The notes beneath the pieces are model-generated. The model had not been told where the DNA came from. It worked only from the letters and a program-made list of their open reading frames with translations, and made no database searches. Positions 1 to 7,581 of a stretch of 64,000 nt of DNA are shown piece after piece. Every line of letters starts with the position of its first letter. Within the stretch, counting starts at the first letter, position 1. Source of the DNA: QHXM01 sp963697975 (lineage in GTDB: Bacteria; Acidobacteriota; Blastocatellia; Pyrinomonadales; Pyrinomonadaceae); contig OY969111.1 of the NCBI GenBank assembly GCA_963697975.1, positions 744,001 to 808,000 of the forward strand, written 5' to 3'. A program made the translations under genes and the position numbers.

Positions 1-1144
1 CTTCCATCATTTTCGCGGCGGCGTGCTGGTACAACATCTCGCGCACGCCTTCGGGCGCTTTTGAAGCAGCCTCCAGCAACTCGTCAGCCGTGCCCTTCTC
101 GAATATCGTGCTGTAATTGTTCATCTCTGTGATTGCGAGATTACCGCTGCCATCGCCATCACCATCGCCATCGCCATCCGCGATTTCCTTGACGGGCTTC
201 TGCGGCTCGATTGTGCGCCGGAGTTGCGCGACGCGCGACGGGGCATATTTTTCAACGACCGGGAGCATCTCCTGTAAAGCTGTGAGAAGTTCGGGACTGG
301 TCGAAGAAGGACGCAGTGCTTCCGTCAGGAGCATGTCGGTCAATTCGCGCAGCGTCTGCTGGTCTAAAAGCGGCGGCACTCTCTTGGTGTTGTTTCCTTC
401 GCCATCGGGCGCTTGAGCCGCCTCGCGTAGCAAGGTAACGGCGACCTGCCGTGCGACATGGCTTGTCTCGAGCTTCACCGCGCGAACCTTCGAGATGATT
501 TCGCTCGCCAGCCTCGCTGCCGCTTCAGGGTCTTTCTCCCGGATAGTTGTGACAAGCTCCGGCAACTCGTAGGAAAGCCCGCTCGCTAAATTCTCTTCAG
601 CGATTTCCAGAGCCTGCTTCGGGTCTTTCTCGGCAATCTGCATCGCGAGATTGATTTCCATTTGCTGGTCGGGCTGCCCGTGACGAGCGCTATTAGGCTG
701 AGAACCGGGCGGGCGCGTGACGCGCATGAACTCACGCGCCAGACGCGCGTCACGCTGCACCAGCATCTGCAAGAGTTCACGCCGTAATGAACGCACGGCT
801 TCCAACATTCTGGGATTTTCCGAAGGGTCTGCGGCTTCCTGATTATTCAGCAGGTCAGCGAGGCTCGCCATCGTTTCTTTGAAGAGTGTGCGTGCGCGGG
901 TTTCGTCGTGCGTCCAGAGAACGTTTGCCGCCGTTGCCTTAACGCGGATTCGATTCTCAGCATTCTTGAAAGACTCTGAATCCTTGACCACATCCTCAAG
1001 CAAAGTTAGCGCTTTTTGCTCAAGCTCCTGTTGGGTCTTGCGCTGCTCGTCGGTCTGCGGCACGACGGTCGGCGTTTGGGCGAAAGCAGGTAAGGAAAAT
1101 AAGAGAATGAGGATAAAAATGCGATTGAGATGCCTTGAAATCAT
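1..1144 (-). CDS. Secreted protein of unknown function (partial, runs off the left edge)
   Basis: Reading from an ATG at 1144 leftward, the frame stays open for 381 codons to the window edge, so the C-terminus is missing. The first 20 residues form a signal peptide (hydrophobic FILILLF, then PAFA before QTP). The rest is mostly alpha-helical with many Glu and Arg residues, and reads like a helical-repeat protein (for example EKDPKQALEIAEE and EKDPEAAARLASE). A low-complexity run of five Asp-Gly pairs lies near residues 323-332. An AAGAGG stretch sits just upstream of the ATG. I do not recognise the family. Export to the periplasm or cell surface is inferred from the signal peptide only. Confidence 0.75.
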   Translation of the reverse strand, partial: MISRHLNRIFILILLFSLPAFAQTPTVVPQTDEQRKTQQELEQKALTLLEDVVKDSESFKNAENRIRVKATAANVLWTHDETRARTLFKETMASLADLLNNQEAADPSENPRMLEAVRSLRRELLQMLVQRDARLAREFMRVTRPPGSQPNSARHGQPDQQMEINLAMQIAEKDPKQALEIAEENLASGLSYELPELVTTIREKDPEAAARLASEIISKVRAVKLETSHVARQVAVTLLREAAQAPDGEGNNTKRVPPLLDQQTLRELTDMLLTEALRPSSTSPELLTALQEMLPVVEKYAPSRVAQLRRTIEPQKPVKEIADGDGDGDGDGSGNLAITEMNNYSTIFEKGTADELLEAASKAPEGVREMLYQHAAAKMME

Positions 1145-1302
1145 AAAAACCTCTTGAGGTCAGAATCCGGGGAGACGGCGCACGAAGGATAATAGCCGAT
1201 TGATTACCGAGGCGGCTACCCTTAATCGGACATTGAATCAATCCCGGCGCGCTGTTAGCATCTAGGGAAATCAGATCGAACAGAAAGGGTGGAATTTTCC
1301 AA

Positions 1303-1917
1303 ATGGCCAGCAAGAAAGCCGTAGGGCGCGCAACTGCTCCGACCGAAACGGAAGAACCGACCAAAGCGGAGCTACAGCGTCGCATGGAAGAAGCGCGCGA
1401 GGATATTTCGCAGACCGTCGAGGAGATTAAAGATACTGTCACCGAACAATATGAATCCGTCAAAGAAACTGTCGCGGAAACGCTCGATTGGCGCGCGCAG
1501 TTTCGCAAGCATTCCGTCGCAATGAGTCTGGGCGCACTGGTCATCGGCTACGTCGTCGGCTCAGGGCTGGCAGCCTCGCTGGATGACGCCACGCCGAAGA
1601 AGAAGAAACGGAAACCGAGCGGGCTGCTCGACGAGATTTATGCGATGGGAGAAAAACTCTCGGATGAATTCTCCGGCGTCGCCGACACTATCCTGCTCCC
1701 GGCATTGAGCAAGAAGATCAAAGACAAGTTCGGCGTAGATATCTCGGAGAGATTACAGTCGTTGAGAGCATCGAAAAACAAAAAGCCGCACGCGAGCAAA
1801 AGTAGCGCGAAAGGAAGCTCGGCGAAAAAAGCTGGCAGCAAGAAAAGCAGCGCAAAGAAAGGCAGCGCGAAGAAACGCGCACCGGGCAAACGCGCGGCGA
1901 AGAAGAAGAGTGGATAA
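1303..1917 (+). CDS. Membrane protein with amphipathic N-terminal helix and Lys/Ser/Ala-rich histone-H1-like tail
   Basis: 204 residues. Residues 20-60 form an acidic heptad-like helix (EEAREDISQTVEEIKDTV) resembling DUF3618/DUF883-type envelope proteins. One transmembrane segment follows (about 70-90, LGALVIGYVVGSGLA), then a predicted helical region. The last 45 residues are almost entirely Lys, Ser, Ala and Gly (repeated SAKK and GSKK units), like bacterial histone-H1-type tails. A purine-rich AAAGGGTGGA lies upstream of the ATG. It stands alone. A basic tail on a membrane anchor could bind DNA or anionic polymers at the membrane, but that is inference. Confidence 0.7.
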   Translation: MASKKAVGRATAPTETEEPTKAELQRRMEEAREDISQTVEEIKDTVTEQYESVKETVAETLDWRAQFRKHSVAMSLGALVIGYVVGSGLAASLDDATPKKKKRKPSGLLDEIYAMGEKLSDEFSGVADTILLPALSKKIKDKFGVDISERLQSLRASKNKKPHASKSSAKGSSAKKAGSKKSSAKKGSAKKRAPGKRAAKKKSG

Positions 1918-2087
1918 ACTCTGAGGCAAGAAAATGATGGCCGCCTGAAAACCGAAAAGCCTGATTGTTGCGTACTTTCTGGCGAGAGACGATTGAATTC
2001 ATCTGTAAGGATTTCCCGGCCTCGCGCGATTAATGAAGCAGAGGGGCGATTTGTTTAATCCAATTTGAATCCCCTCTCAGGCACTTT

Positions 2088-3068
2088 ATGGTTATTAAGA
2101 AACAAGGCGACATCAAAAGTAGTGAGATAACACCCCAAAAGGTTTATCTGGACCGCCGCAACTTCATGCGCGGCGCGGCGCTCGTGGCGTCCACTGCCGC
2201 GACAGGTTTTCTCTATCGAAAACTCAATGCTCCGGCTGCACCGCGCGTCGAAGGCGCGAAGCTGGCGGATGTCGTCAAGCCGGAGCAGGCCAACGCTTCC
2301 GGCTTCACGGTCAACGAAAAACTGACCCCGATTGAAGACATCACCAGCTACAACAACTTCTACGAATTCACGACCGACAAGCGCGACGTGGCGAACGTGG
2401 CGAGTGGTTTCGTCACACGCCCCTGGACAGTGACGGTCGAAGGTCTGGTCAACAAGCCAAAGGTTTTCGACCTCGACGATCTCTTAAAAATCGCGCCGCT
2501 CGAAGAGCGCGTCTATCGCCTGCGCTGCGTCGAAGGCTGGTCGATGGTCATTCCCTGGGTGGGCTTCTCGCTCAACAAACTGCTGAACGAAGTCGAGCCG
2601 AACTCTTCCGCTCGCTTCGTCCAGTTTGAAACTCTCTACGACCCGAAACGGATGCCCGAACAGAACGGCGGCTCGCTCGACTGGCCTTACGTCGAAGGCT
2701 TGCGTTTGGATGAAGCGATGCATCCGTTGACGATTCTCGCCAGCGGGCTTTACGGCGAGGCGTTGCCGCCGCAGGACGGCGCACCCATCCGGCTCGTCGT
2801 TCCGTGGAAGTACGGCTTCAAGAGCATCAAATCAATCGTCAAGATTCGTCTCGTCAAGGATCAACCCGACACCACCTGGAACGATTACGCATCACGCGAG
2901 TATGGCTTCTACTCGAACGTCAACCCGAACGTTGACCATCCGCGCTGGAGTCAGGCGCGCGAGACTCGCATCGGCGAGTATGGCAAGCGCGACACCTTGA
3001 TGTTCAACGGCTATGCCGAACAGGTTGGGCAGTTGTATGCGGGGATGGATTTGCGGGTCAACTTCTAG
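2088..3068 (+). CDS. msrP: Protein-methionine-sulfoxide reductase catalytic subunit MsrP
   Basis: Molybdopterin enzyme that reduces oxidised methionines of periplasmic proteins. At 326 residues it matches the family length. It begins like E. coli YedY (MVIKKQGDIKSSEITP) and carries a twin-arginine signal (RRNFMRG, residues 23-29), so it should be folded with cofactor and exported by Tat. Cys147 in YRLRCVEGW is the expected molybdenum ligand. The oxidoreductase molybdopterin-binding fold continues to the C-terminus. The gene is followed 16 bp later by its membrane partner msrQ, the usual two-gene operon. Start at the ATG giving the standard N-terminus. Confidence 0.95.
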   Translation: MVIKKQGDIKSSEITPQKVYLDRRNFMRGAALVASTAATGFLYRKLNAPAAPRVEGAKLADVVKPEQANASGFTVNEKLTPIEDITSYNNFYEFTTDKRDVANVASGFVTRPWTVTVEGLVNKPKVFDLDDLLKIAPLEERVYRLRCVEGWSMVIPWVGFSLNKLLNEVEPNSSARFVQFETLYDPKRMPEQNGGSLDWPYVEGLRLDEAMHPLTILASGLYGEALPPQDGAPIRLVVPWKYGFKSIKSIVKIRLVKDQPDTTWNDYASREYGFYSNVNPNVDHPRWSQARETRIGEYGKRDTLMFNGYAEQVGQLYAGMDLRVNF

Positions 3069-3084
3069 GCGAGACTAAAACGCG

Positions 3085-3702
3085 ATGAAAGAAATCAAGT
3101 TTTACAAAATTCTCATCTTCATCAACAGCCTCGTGCCGCTCACGCTGATGGGTTGGGACTGGTATCACCAGAAGCTCGGAGCTAACCCGGTAGAATTTCT
3201 GACCAGAACCACAGGCATGTTGACGCTCGTCTTCCTGTTGATCTCGCTCTCCGTCACGCCGCTTCGCAAGATTACAAGTGTGCAATGGCTCATCCAGTTT
3301 CGCCGGATGCTCGGACTCTATGCTTTCTTCTACGGCTTCCTGCACCTGCTGACTTACATCTGGTTCGACCGCACGTTCAACCTCAAAAGCACCGTCGAAG
3401 ACATCTATGCGCGCCCCTTCATCGCCATCGGCATGCTCAGCTTCTTCCTGATGGTTCCGCTGGCGATTACTTCGACCAAAGGTTGGATTAAACGTTTGGG
3501 CGGAAAGCGTTGGGCACGCCTCCATAAGCTCGTATATGTGTCGGCCATCGGCGGCGTGATTCACTTCTGGATGCTGGTCAAATCAGATACCAGATTGCCC
3601 ATCAGGTTCGCCTTCGTCCTCGCCATCTTGCTTGGCTCGCGCATCGTCATCAAGAATCTTAAGCAAAAGACTCCGACGAGAACGCTGATGCCGCCCGCCT
3701 AA
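3085..3702 (+). CDS. msrQ: Heme-binding membrane subunit MsrQ
   Basis: 205-residue integral membrane protein of the ferric-reductase-like transmembrane family. It passes electrons from the quinone pool or flavin to MsrP. About six hydrophobic segments are visible, with conserved histidines at residues 87 (YGFLHLLTY), 147 (ARLHKLVY) and 160 (GVIHFWML) suitable as heme b ligands. It lies 16 bp downstream of msrP and is surely co-transcribed. A terminator-like hairpin follows about 120 bp later. Confidence 0.93.
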   Translation: MKEIKFYKILIFINSLVPLTLMGWDWYHQKLGANPVEFLTRTTGMLTLVFLLISLSVTPLRKITSVQWLIQFRRMLGLYAFFYGFLHLLTYIWFDRTFNLKSTVEDIYARPFIAIGMLSFFLMVPLAITSTKGWIKRLGGKRWARLHKLVYVSAIGGVIHFWMLVKSDTRLPIRFAFVLAILLGSRIVIKNLKQKTPTRTLMPPA

Positions 3703-3822
3703 AGAGCGAAAGCAAACCGTAAGGCCATTGCAATATAAGTGCAACCAACTGTGTGCGGATCGCCTGTATCGTAGCGAGCAATTCATAACTCTCCTTCAAT
3801 CTTGAACGAGTGAAGGAAAGAG

Positions 3823-3860
3823 AGCGCCGGGGTTGGGGGACTCCGGCGCTTTCTTATTTT
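3823..3860 (+). terminator. Rho-independent terminator downstream of msrPQ
   Basis: Perfect 8-bp stem AGCGCCGG/CCGGCGCT (3823-3830 with 3843-3850) with a 12-nt G-rich loop, followed by the T-rich tail TTCTTATTTT. The orientation fits termination of msrP-msrQ. Confidence 0.75.
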
Positions 3861-3900
3861 ATCGCCAAATAACCAAAGCGAATTCAGACAGGAAAAAGAG

Positions 3901-3978
3901 AATGCGGAATGCGGATTTCGGATTTCGGATTGGAAGACAGTAGCCTGTTCTAAAATCCGCAATCCGAAATCCGCAATT
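3901..3978. repeat. Heptad-word hairpin, TGCGGAT family
   Basis: Left arm reads AATGCGG twice then ATTTCGG twice (period 7). The right arm carries the same words in reverse complement (AATCCGC, AATCCGA, AATCCGC) after a roughly 25-nt loop. It lies in the spacer between the convergent ends of msrQ and the 105-residue membrane protein gene. Confidence 0.75.
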
Positions 3979-3988
3979 GCCTCTCCTG

Positions 3989-4306
3989 TCAAATTCTTTT
4001 CTCGCCTTCCGACCCATCTGTCATTCCAAGCAGTTCAACCGCATTCAGGACGCGCAAGGTATTACGGTTGATGTGTACGCCAAGCGCGACCAGACCAAGA
4101 GCCAGAATCGAGTAGATGGCGATAGTCGTTATTAATAGCAGCACATGCATCCGGTTGGAGAAGTCTGCGAGCAAGATGAATCCGGCGAAGAAGAAGGCTT
4201 CGATGAGAGCAGCGGCGAAGAATGTGACTTTGTAGTGACGCTCGCTGCGGTCAATGCGGTCGAGCGCCGTTTTACGAACTGCGTTGATGTTATTTACGTT
4301 CGACAT
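3989..4306 (-). CDS. Small two-helix membrane protein in a sigma-factor operon
   Basis: 105 residues: a charged N-terminus (DRIDRSERHYK), two hydrophobic segments (about 28-49 and 56-78) and a hydrophilic C-terminus. The first membrane segment contains an intramembrane Glu in the string ALIEAFFF. The start at 4306 has a good Shine-Dalgarno (ACGGAGGT). It is the last gene of a minus-strand trio with an ECF-type sigma factor and a 46-residue protein whose single helix has the similar string AIIEALVL. Family unknown. A role as a membrane partner or anti-sigma component is inferred from position only. Confidence 0.75.
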   Translation of the reverse strand: MSNVNNINAVRKTALDRIDRSERHYKVTFFAAALIEAFFFAGFILLADFSNRMHVLLLITTIAIYSILALGLVALGVHINRNTLRVLNAVELLGMTDGSEGEKRI

Positions 4307-4375
4307 AAATAGACCTCCGTCGGGCTTCCGTTGTGATTAAGAACTCGTTCGACCCTTGAAGAGAGCGAAACAAGT

Positions 4376-4516
4376 TCAATGAAAAATCTTGTACAGCATG
4401 GCCGGAATCAGAACGAGCGCTTCGATGATCGCAAAAATAATCAGCGCATTCCTGAAGCTCTTACGTTCTTCAGCCGTGAACGAAATATCTACTTTTCCCC
4501 ATTTCCTTTCAGCCAT
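4376..4516 (-). CDS. 46-residue single-pass membrane peptide in a sigma-factor operon
   Basis: A complete small frame with a near-perfect Shine-Dalgarno (AGGAGGT, 9 nt before the ATG at 4516). The peptide has a hydrophilic N-terminus (MAERKWGKVDISFTAEERK) and one membrane helix (about residues 23-42) containing an intramembrane Glu in AIIEALVL, ending KIFH. It sits 19 bp downstream of the sigma factor stop and 69 bp upstream of the 105-residue membrane protein, whose first helix has the matching IEA motif. The two may be paralogues. Function unknown. Confidence 0.75.
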   Translation of the reverse strand: MAERKWGKVDISFTAEERKSFRNALIIFAIIEALVLIPAMLYKIFH

Positions 4517-4535
4517 ATTCCTGACCTCCTATCAA

Positions 4536-5135
4536 TTAAAAACGATTTTTTTGCCGCTCATCCAACGCGCCGCCTGAATTGTCGTCCTGTTCGCGAATGG
4601 CGCTCCGCAAACTCTCAAGGCCGTAGGCCAAACGGGATTTGACAGTCCCCAGCGCCAGGCCAAGCACCGCTGCGACCTCCGCGAGCGGCATTTCATGCAG
4701 GTAGTGCAGAATGAGAACCGCACGGCTGGCCGGTGAGACGCGCGAGATAAGCTGTGGGAGATGCTCTATCAACTCAGGCGCATAGCTCTCTTCGGATGAT
4801 TGAGCCGGTATCGCCTCCAAAGTTGACTCATCCCTGACCTGTTCTACCCATCGTCTTTCCCGCTTCAGATGTTTGAACGCTTCTCTGGAAGCAATCCGGT
4901 ACGCCCAGGGGCGAAACAGCTCCGGCTCTCTCAGCCAGCGCAGCTTGCGATAGATGCGTATGAAAACTTCTTGCAGGATGTCCTCAGTCAGTGTTCTCTC
5001 GCCCACCAATCTAAAAATGTAGCGGTAGAGAGGTTCCTGAACGGCTTCCAGCAGTTCATCGAGCGCCCGTCTGTCACCGGATTGAGAGCGCAACACCCGC
5101 CACGTTTCCTGCTTCGCAGTCGTCATCTCCGCCAT
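4536..5135 (-). CDS. ECF-type RNA polymerase sigma factor
   Basis: 199 residues with the two conserved domains of extracytoplasmic-function sigma factors. Region 2 is about residues 25-95 (LTEDILQEVFIRIYRKL, then FRPWAYRIASREAFKHLKRE). Region 4 is about 125-185 (LILHYLHEMPLAEVAAVLG, then TVKSRLAYGLESL), the helix-turn-helix for the -35 element. It directs RNA polymerase to a specific promoter set. No zinc-finger anti-sigma gene follows. Instead two very small membrane proteins do, which may be the sensing or anchoring partners. The start at 5135 lacks a clear Shine-Dalgarno. Confidence 0.9.
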   Translation of the reverse strand: MAEMTTAKQETWRVLRSQSGDRRALDELLEAVQEPLYRYIFRLVGERTLTEDILQEVFIRIYRKLRWLREPELFRPWAYRIASREAFKHLKRERRWVEQVRDESTLEAIPAQSSEESYAPELIEHLPQLISRVSPASRAVLILHYLHEMPLAEVAAVLGLALGTVKSRLAYGLESLRSAIREQDDNSGGALDERQKNRF

Positions 5136-5220
5136 CCACTTATTAAGAGCCTGTTGCTTGCCAGACTGTTCGAATCTATTTTGAAATAATTGTAAAAAAT
5201 CAGGAAGGACGTTTACTAAT

Positions 5221-5249
5221 TTGCAAATAAATATTGCGGGTTATATTAT
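5221..5249 (+). promoter_or_regulatory. Sigma70-like promoter for the cysteine-rich secreted peptide
   Basis: TTGCAA (5221-5226), a 17-bp spacer, then TATTAT (5244-5249), placed about 55 bp upstream of the start of the next gene in an A/T-rich intergenic segment. Confidence 0.6.
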
Positions 5250-5305
5250 TGGGCTGCCCATCTCAGCGAATACCTCACTTTTTCTCAACCTAAAAGGAGA
5301 CTACC

Positions 5306-5554
5306 ATGAGAAGAAGTTTCAGTTACTTTTCTGCGGCGCTAATCTCTTGCGTGTTGGCGCTCGTGTTTTCTTCGCCTTTTATCTCCCGCACGGTAAAAGC
5401 TGTTCCGAAGATGGACGCCTGTGACGAATGCGTCGGGCAAGTTCAAAAAACCCTTGACGATTGCGAGGCTCAGAACGGTGGGCCTAGCCAATTCTGTTAC
5501 GATCAATTTAATCAAGGCATCGTTCATTGCTACGCGACCGTCTGCGAGCAATGA
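5306..5554 (+). CDS. Small secreted six-cysteine protein
   Basis: 82 residues. Strong Shine-Dalgarno (AAAAGGAG) before the ATG. The N-terminal 30-35 residues form a signal peptide (hydrophobic SAALISCVLALVFSS). The mature part holds six cysteines in three pairs (DACDEC, LDDC and QFCY, IVHC and TVCE), suggesting up to three disulfides, with an acidic helical region between. It has its own promoter (5221-5249) and terminator (5625-5666), so it appears to be a single-gene unit. No family recognised. Confidence 0.75.
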   Translation: MRRSFSYFSAALISCVLALVFSSPFISRTVKAVPKMDACDECVGQVQKTLDDCEAQNGGPSQFCYDQFNQGIVHCYATVCEQ

Positions 5555-5624
5555 CACGCGCCTTCGCTGCCATGCCCCGTACCAAATCCGGCTGTAATCA
5601 AGATGGGTGCGAGGTTTGACAGAT

Positions 5625-5666
5625 AAAGCTAAAAGCCCCGCTCGTATGAACGGGGCTTTTAGCTTT
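5625..5666. terminator. Strong intrinsic terminator hairpin
   Basis: A 16-bp perfect stem, AAAGCTAAAAGCCCCG (5625-5640) with its complement at 5651-5666, and a 10-nt loop. Because the stem begins with A-runs and ends with T-runs it could act in both directions, for the peptide gene on the plus strand and the 106-residue protein gene on the minus strand. Confidence 0.85.
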
Positions 5667-5703
5667 TGCTTAGAATATTGTTTTTGTGAAAAGCGCTCTC
5701 TAA

Positions 5704-6024
5704 TCAACGCGCCCGCTCGAATTCACCTCTCGCGTGTTCACCTGAAACTCCGTCGAGCAACACACGGTCGCTGGGCAAAAGCGACGTGATGCGGTGCGTC
5801 CTCTCCGCACGATCACGTCCCGGTCTTAGTTCGGCGCGAAAGGTCACGAGCATTCCGGGTCGCGCCCACTTGTCGCCGTTGACAACAGCTTTGCTCTTCA
5901 CTTTTTTTCGTATCAAGAGCGCAGTGCCCAGCGTTCCTGCCGCCACCGCGATGCTGCTCAACAAACGTTTCGTTCCGCTTCTCATATTCCGCTGGTTCTC
6001 CAGAATCATCCCCTTGACATGCAT
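5704..6024 (-). CDS. Small protein with one hydrophobic segment, unknown function
   Basis: 106 residues from the ATG at 6024, chosen because AAAGG lies 6 nt upstream; a longer frame would need a TTG start. A hydrophobic stretch near residues 20-36 (LSSIAVAAGTLGTALLI) is followed by a basic RKKVKSK, giving a likely membrane anchor. The C-terminal half is polar with a short beta-rich feel (GMLVTFRAELRPG). It lies 31 bp downstream of the acidic 112-residue gene and may be co-transcribed. Family not recognised. Confidence 0.6.
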   Translation of the reverse strand: MHVKGMILENQRNMRSGTKRLLSSIAVAAGTLGTALLIRKKVKSKAVVNGDKWARPGMLVTFRAELRPGRDRAERTHRITSLLPSDRVLLDGVSGEHARGEFERAR

Positions 6025-6055
6025 GAAAGACCTTTCTCGCAATTTTGCTCGCGAG

Positions 6056-6394
6056 TTAACCGTACAAAGGCTGCCCGTCGAAGATCACTTCCCAACCGTT
6101 TTTCTTGCTCGTCGCCAGACTGCGGTTGAACCATTTGGTGGCCGCGTCAGTGTCATCATAACGCTGCGCCGAAGGAATCGCCTGACGCGGATCAACGCGG
6201 ACGATGATCGCGTTGTCGGCGAATGTCTTTAGACCAAGCAGCGCCAGCATCTCATTCTTCGCCAGCAGCACGGTTCGCACTTCGGCGTCTTCGTCCTCAT
6301 CTTCTTCTTCATCGTGATATTCATTGCTCTCAAAATCGTCCATCTCAGCTCCGTCGCTGATGATGTCGTCAAAGAAATCGTCTTGATTATTCAT
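6056..6394 (-). CDS. Acidic-N-terminus protein of unknown function
   Basis: 112 residues. The first 40 are extremely acidic (DDFFDDIISDGAEMDDFES, then an EEEDEDED run), followed by a compact domain containing VRTVLLAKNEMLALLGL and IIVRVDPRQAIPSAQRY and ending near GWEVIFDGQPLYG. Purine-rich GGAAGAAGAAG precedes the ATG. No signal peptide, so probably cytosolic. Family not recognised. Confidence 0.65.
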   Translation of the reverse strand: MNNQDDFFDDIISDGAEMDDFESNEYHDEEEDEDEDAEVRTVLLAKNEMLALLGLKTFADNAIIVRVDPRQAIPSAQRYDDTDAATKWFNRSLATSKKNGWEVIFDGQPLYG

Positions 6395-6449
6395 CTTCTT
6401 CTTCCTGTCTCGCTTCCAGTCTTTTTTTCAATTTAGCCTTGCGGCCCTG

Positions 6450-7562
6450 TTATCTTTTTTTCCTGTCTCTCTGCGCTTCGCCCGTCGAGTTGACCTTCAA
6501 AATGCCCCGGTCGTCTTTATAGAGAGCGTACTTTGCTTCCTTAATCTGCCCGTCGTCGCCCTGAATCCTGACGGAAAAAGTTTTATTATCGCCCTGTCCT
6601 TCGACGCGCAAGGGGAAAAACCCTTTAACGTCAGGGCTGCGATAAGCCGTGTAGTGTTCCTGCCTGTACTTGTCATAACCGAGCACGTAAATGCGATCAA
6701 AGTCAGGCTCTTCGGGGCTGCGCGGCCCGCTGGAGCTACCCTTTTCGAGAATCACCCAGCTTCCGGGCTTCTCTTCTTTCGCAGCGTCCTTATCTTTCGG
6801 CGCGTTACTGCTCGCGCTCGTGTCGTCATCAAGCCTGCGCCACGCGACGAACTCGCGCCCGGTGCGATAAAAGATAATATCGCTTGGCACGGACAGCTCA
6901 ACCTGTTTGGCGTAAACCCATCCGGCGGGTACAGGAGAAACAGAGGGCGCGAGCCTGACCTTGTACCAGAGTTCGTATGCTTCTTCAGGCTCTTTCTCCG
7001 CGTCGGCGTCACGCGTCCTGCGCCCGCCGCTGGTTTGCGCGCTTCCGGCCTTCGGAGCATCGTCGCTCTCTTTAGTCTCAGCACCTTTCGGCTTCGGCAT
7101 GCGTTTCCAGCCGACGATCTCAAAGCTCGAACCGCTTTCGAGCTTCATCAGGATGTTTTCGCTATTGGTGTAGTCTGGGGAAAGACGCAGGTTGCTACCG
7201 GCGCGAAGCTGCCCGGTCGCCTGTGGTGGAATCTCTTTATCTTCCTCGGCCAGCTTGCGCGCTTTATTCAGCACTTCCTGCGGCATGATGTTGCGCGCTT
7301 CAATCCAGCCTTCCGTATTCTCAATGTCATGCGCGCGGACGAAGAGCCATTTCTCATTTTCCACCGTCTCAGAATCAATGATGTCAATCACGTCGCCGCG
7401 ACTGACTTCGACGAGATCGGCTGCAACGACCGCCGTCGAACTGCGTATCTGGGCACGACGCGCAATCACCACGCCGGTATCGCTCAGCTTCCCGGCTAGC
7501 GTGCTGCACCCGACCATCGCTCCCGCGATGGTGCAGATGAAAAGAATCTTCAGGTAATTCAT
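6450..7562 (-). CDS. SH3-domain lipoprotein
   Basis: 370 residues from the ATG at 7562. An earlier start would overlap the preceding gene and spoil the signal peptide. The N-terminus MNYLKILFICTIAGAMVGCS is a lipoprotein signal with its lipobox at VGC. At least two bacterial SH3-like domains follow: about 30-100 (ARRAQIRSSTAVVAADLVEV, with GDVIDIIDSE and WLFVRA) and about 115-220 (LRAGSNLRLSPDY, LESGSSFEIVGW, with a polar Lys/Asp/Glu-rich insert). A C-terminal domain of unknown type follows. Probably attached to an envelope membrane and possibly wall-binding. It lies 19 bp downstream of the peptidase gene, suggesting one transcript. Confidence 0.8.
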   Translation of the reverse strand: MNYLKILFICTIAGAMVGCSTLAGKLSDTGVVIARRAQIRSSTAVVAADLVEVSRGDVIDIIDSETVENEKWLFVRAHDIENTEGWIEARNIMPQEVLNKARKLAEEDKEIPPQATGQLRAGSNLRLSPDYTNSENILMKLESGSSFEIVGWKRMPKPKGAETKESDDAPKAGSAQTSGGRRTRDADAEKEPEEAYELWYKVRLAPSVSPVPAGWVYAKQVELSVPSDIIFYRTGREFVAWRRLDDDTSASSNAPKDKDAAKEEKPGSWVILEKGSSSGPRSPEEPDFDRIYVLGYDKYRQEHYTAYRSPDVKGFFPLRVEGQGDNKTFSVRIQGDDGQIKEAKYALYKDDRGILKVNSTGEAQRDRKKR

Positions 7563-7581
7563 CTTTCGCTTGAAGTTCACG

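Noticed and set aside
6654..7499. 281-codon plus-strand frame antisense to the SH3 lipoprotein
   Set aside because: Shadow frame; the lipoprotein has a signal peptide, lipobox and domains.
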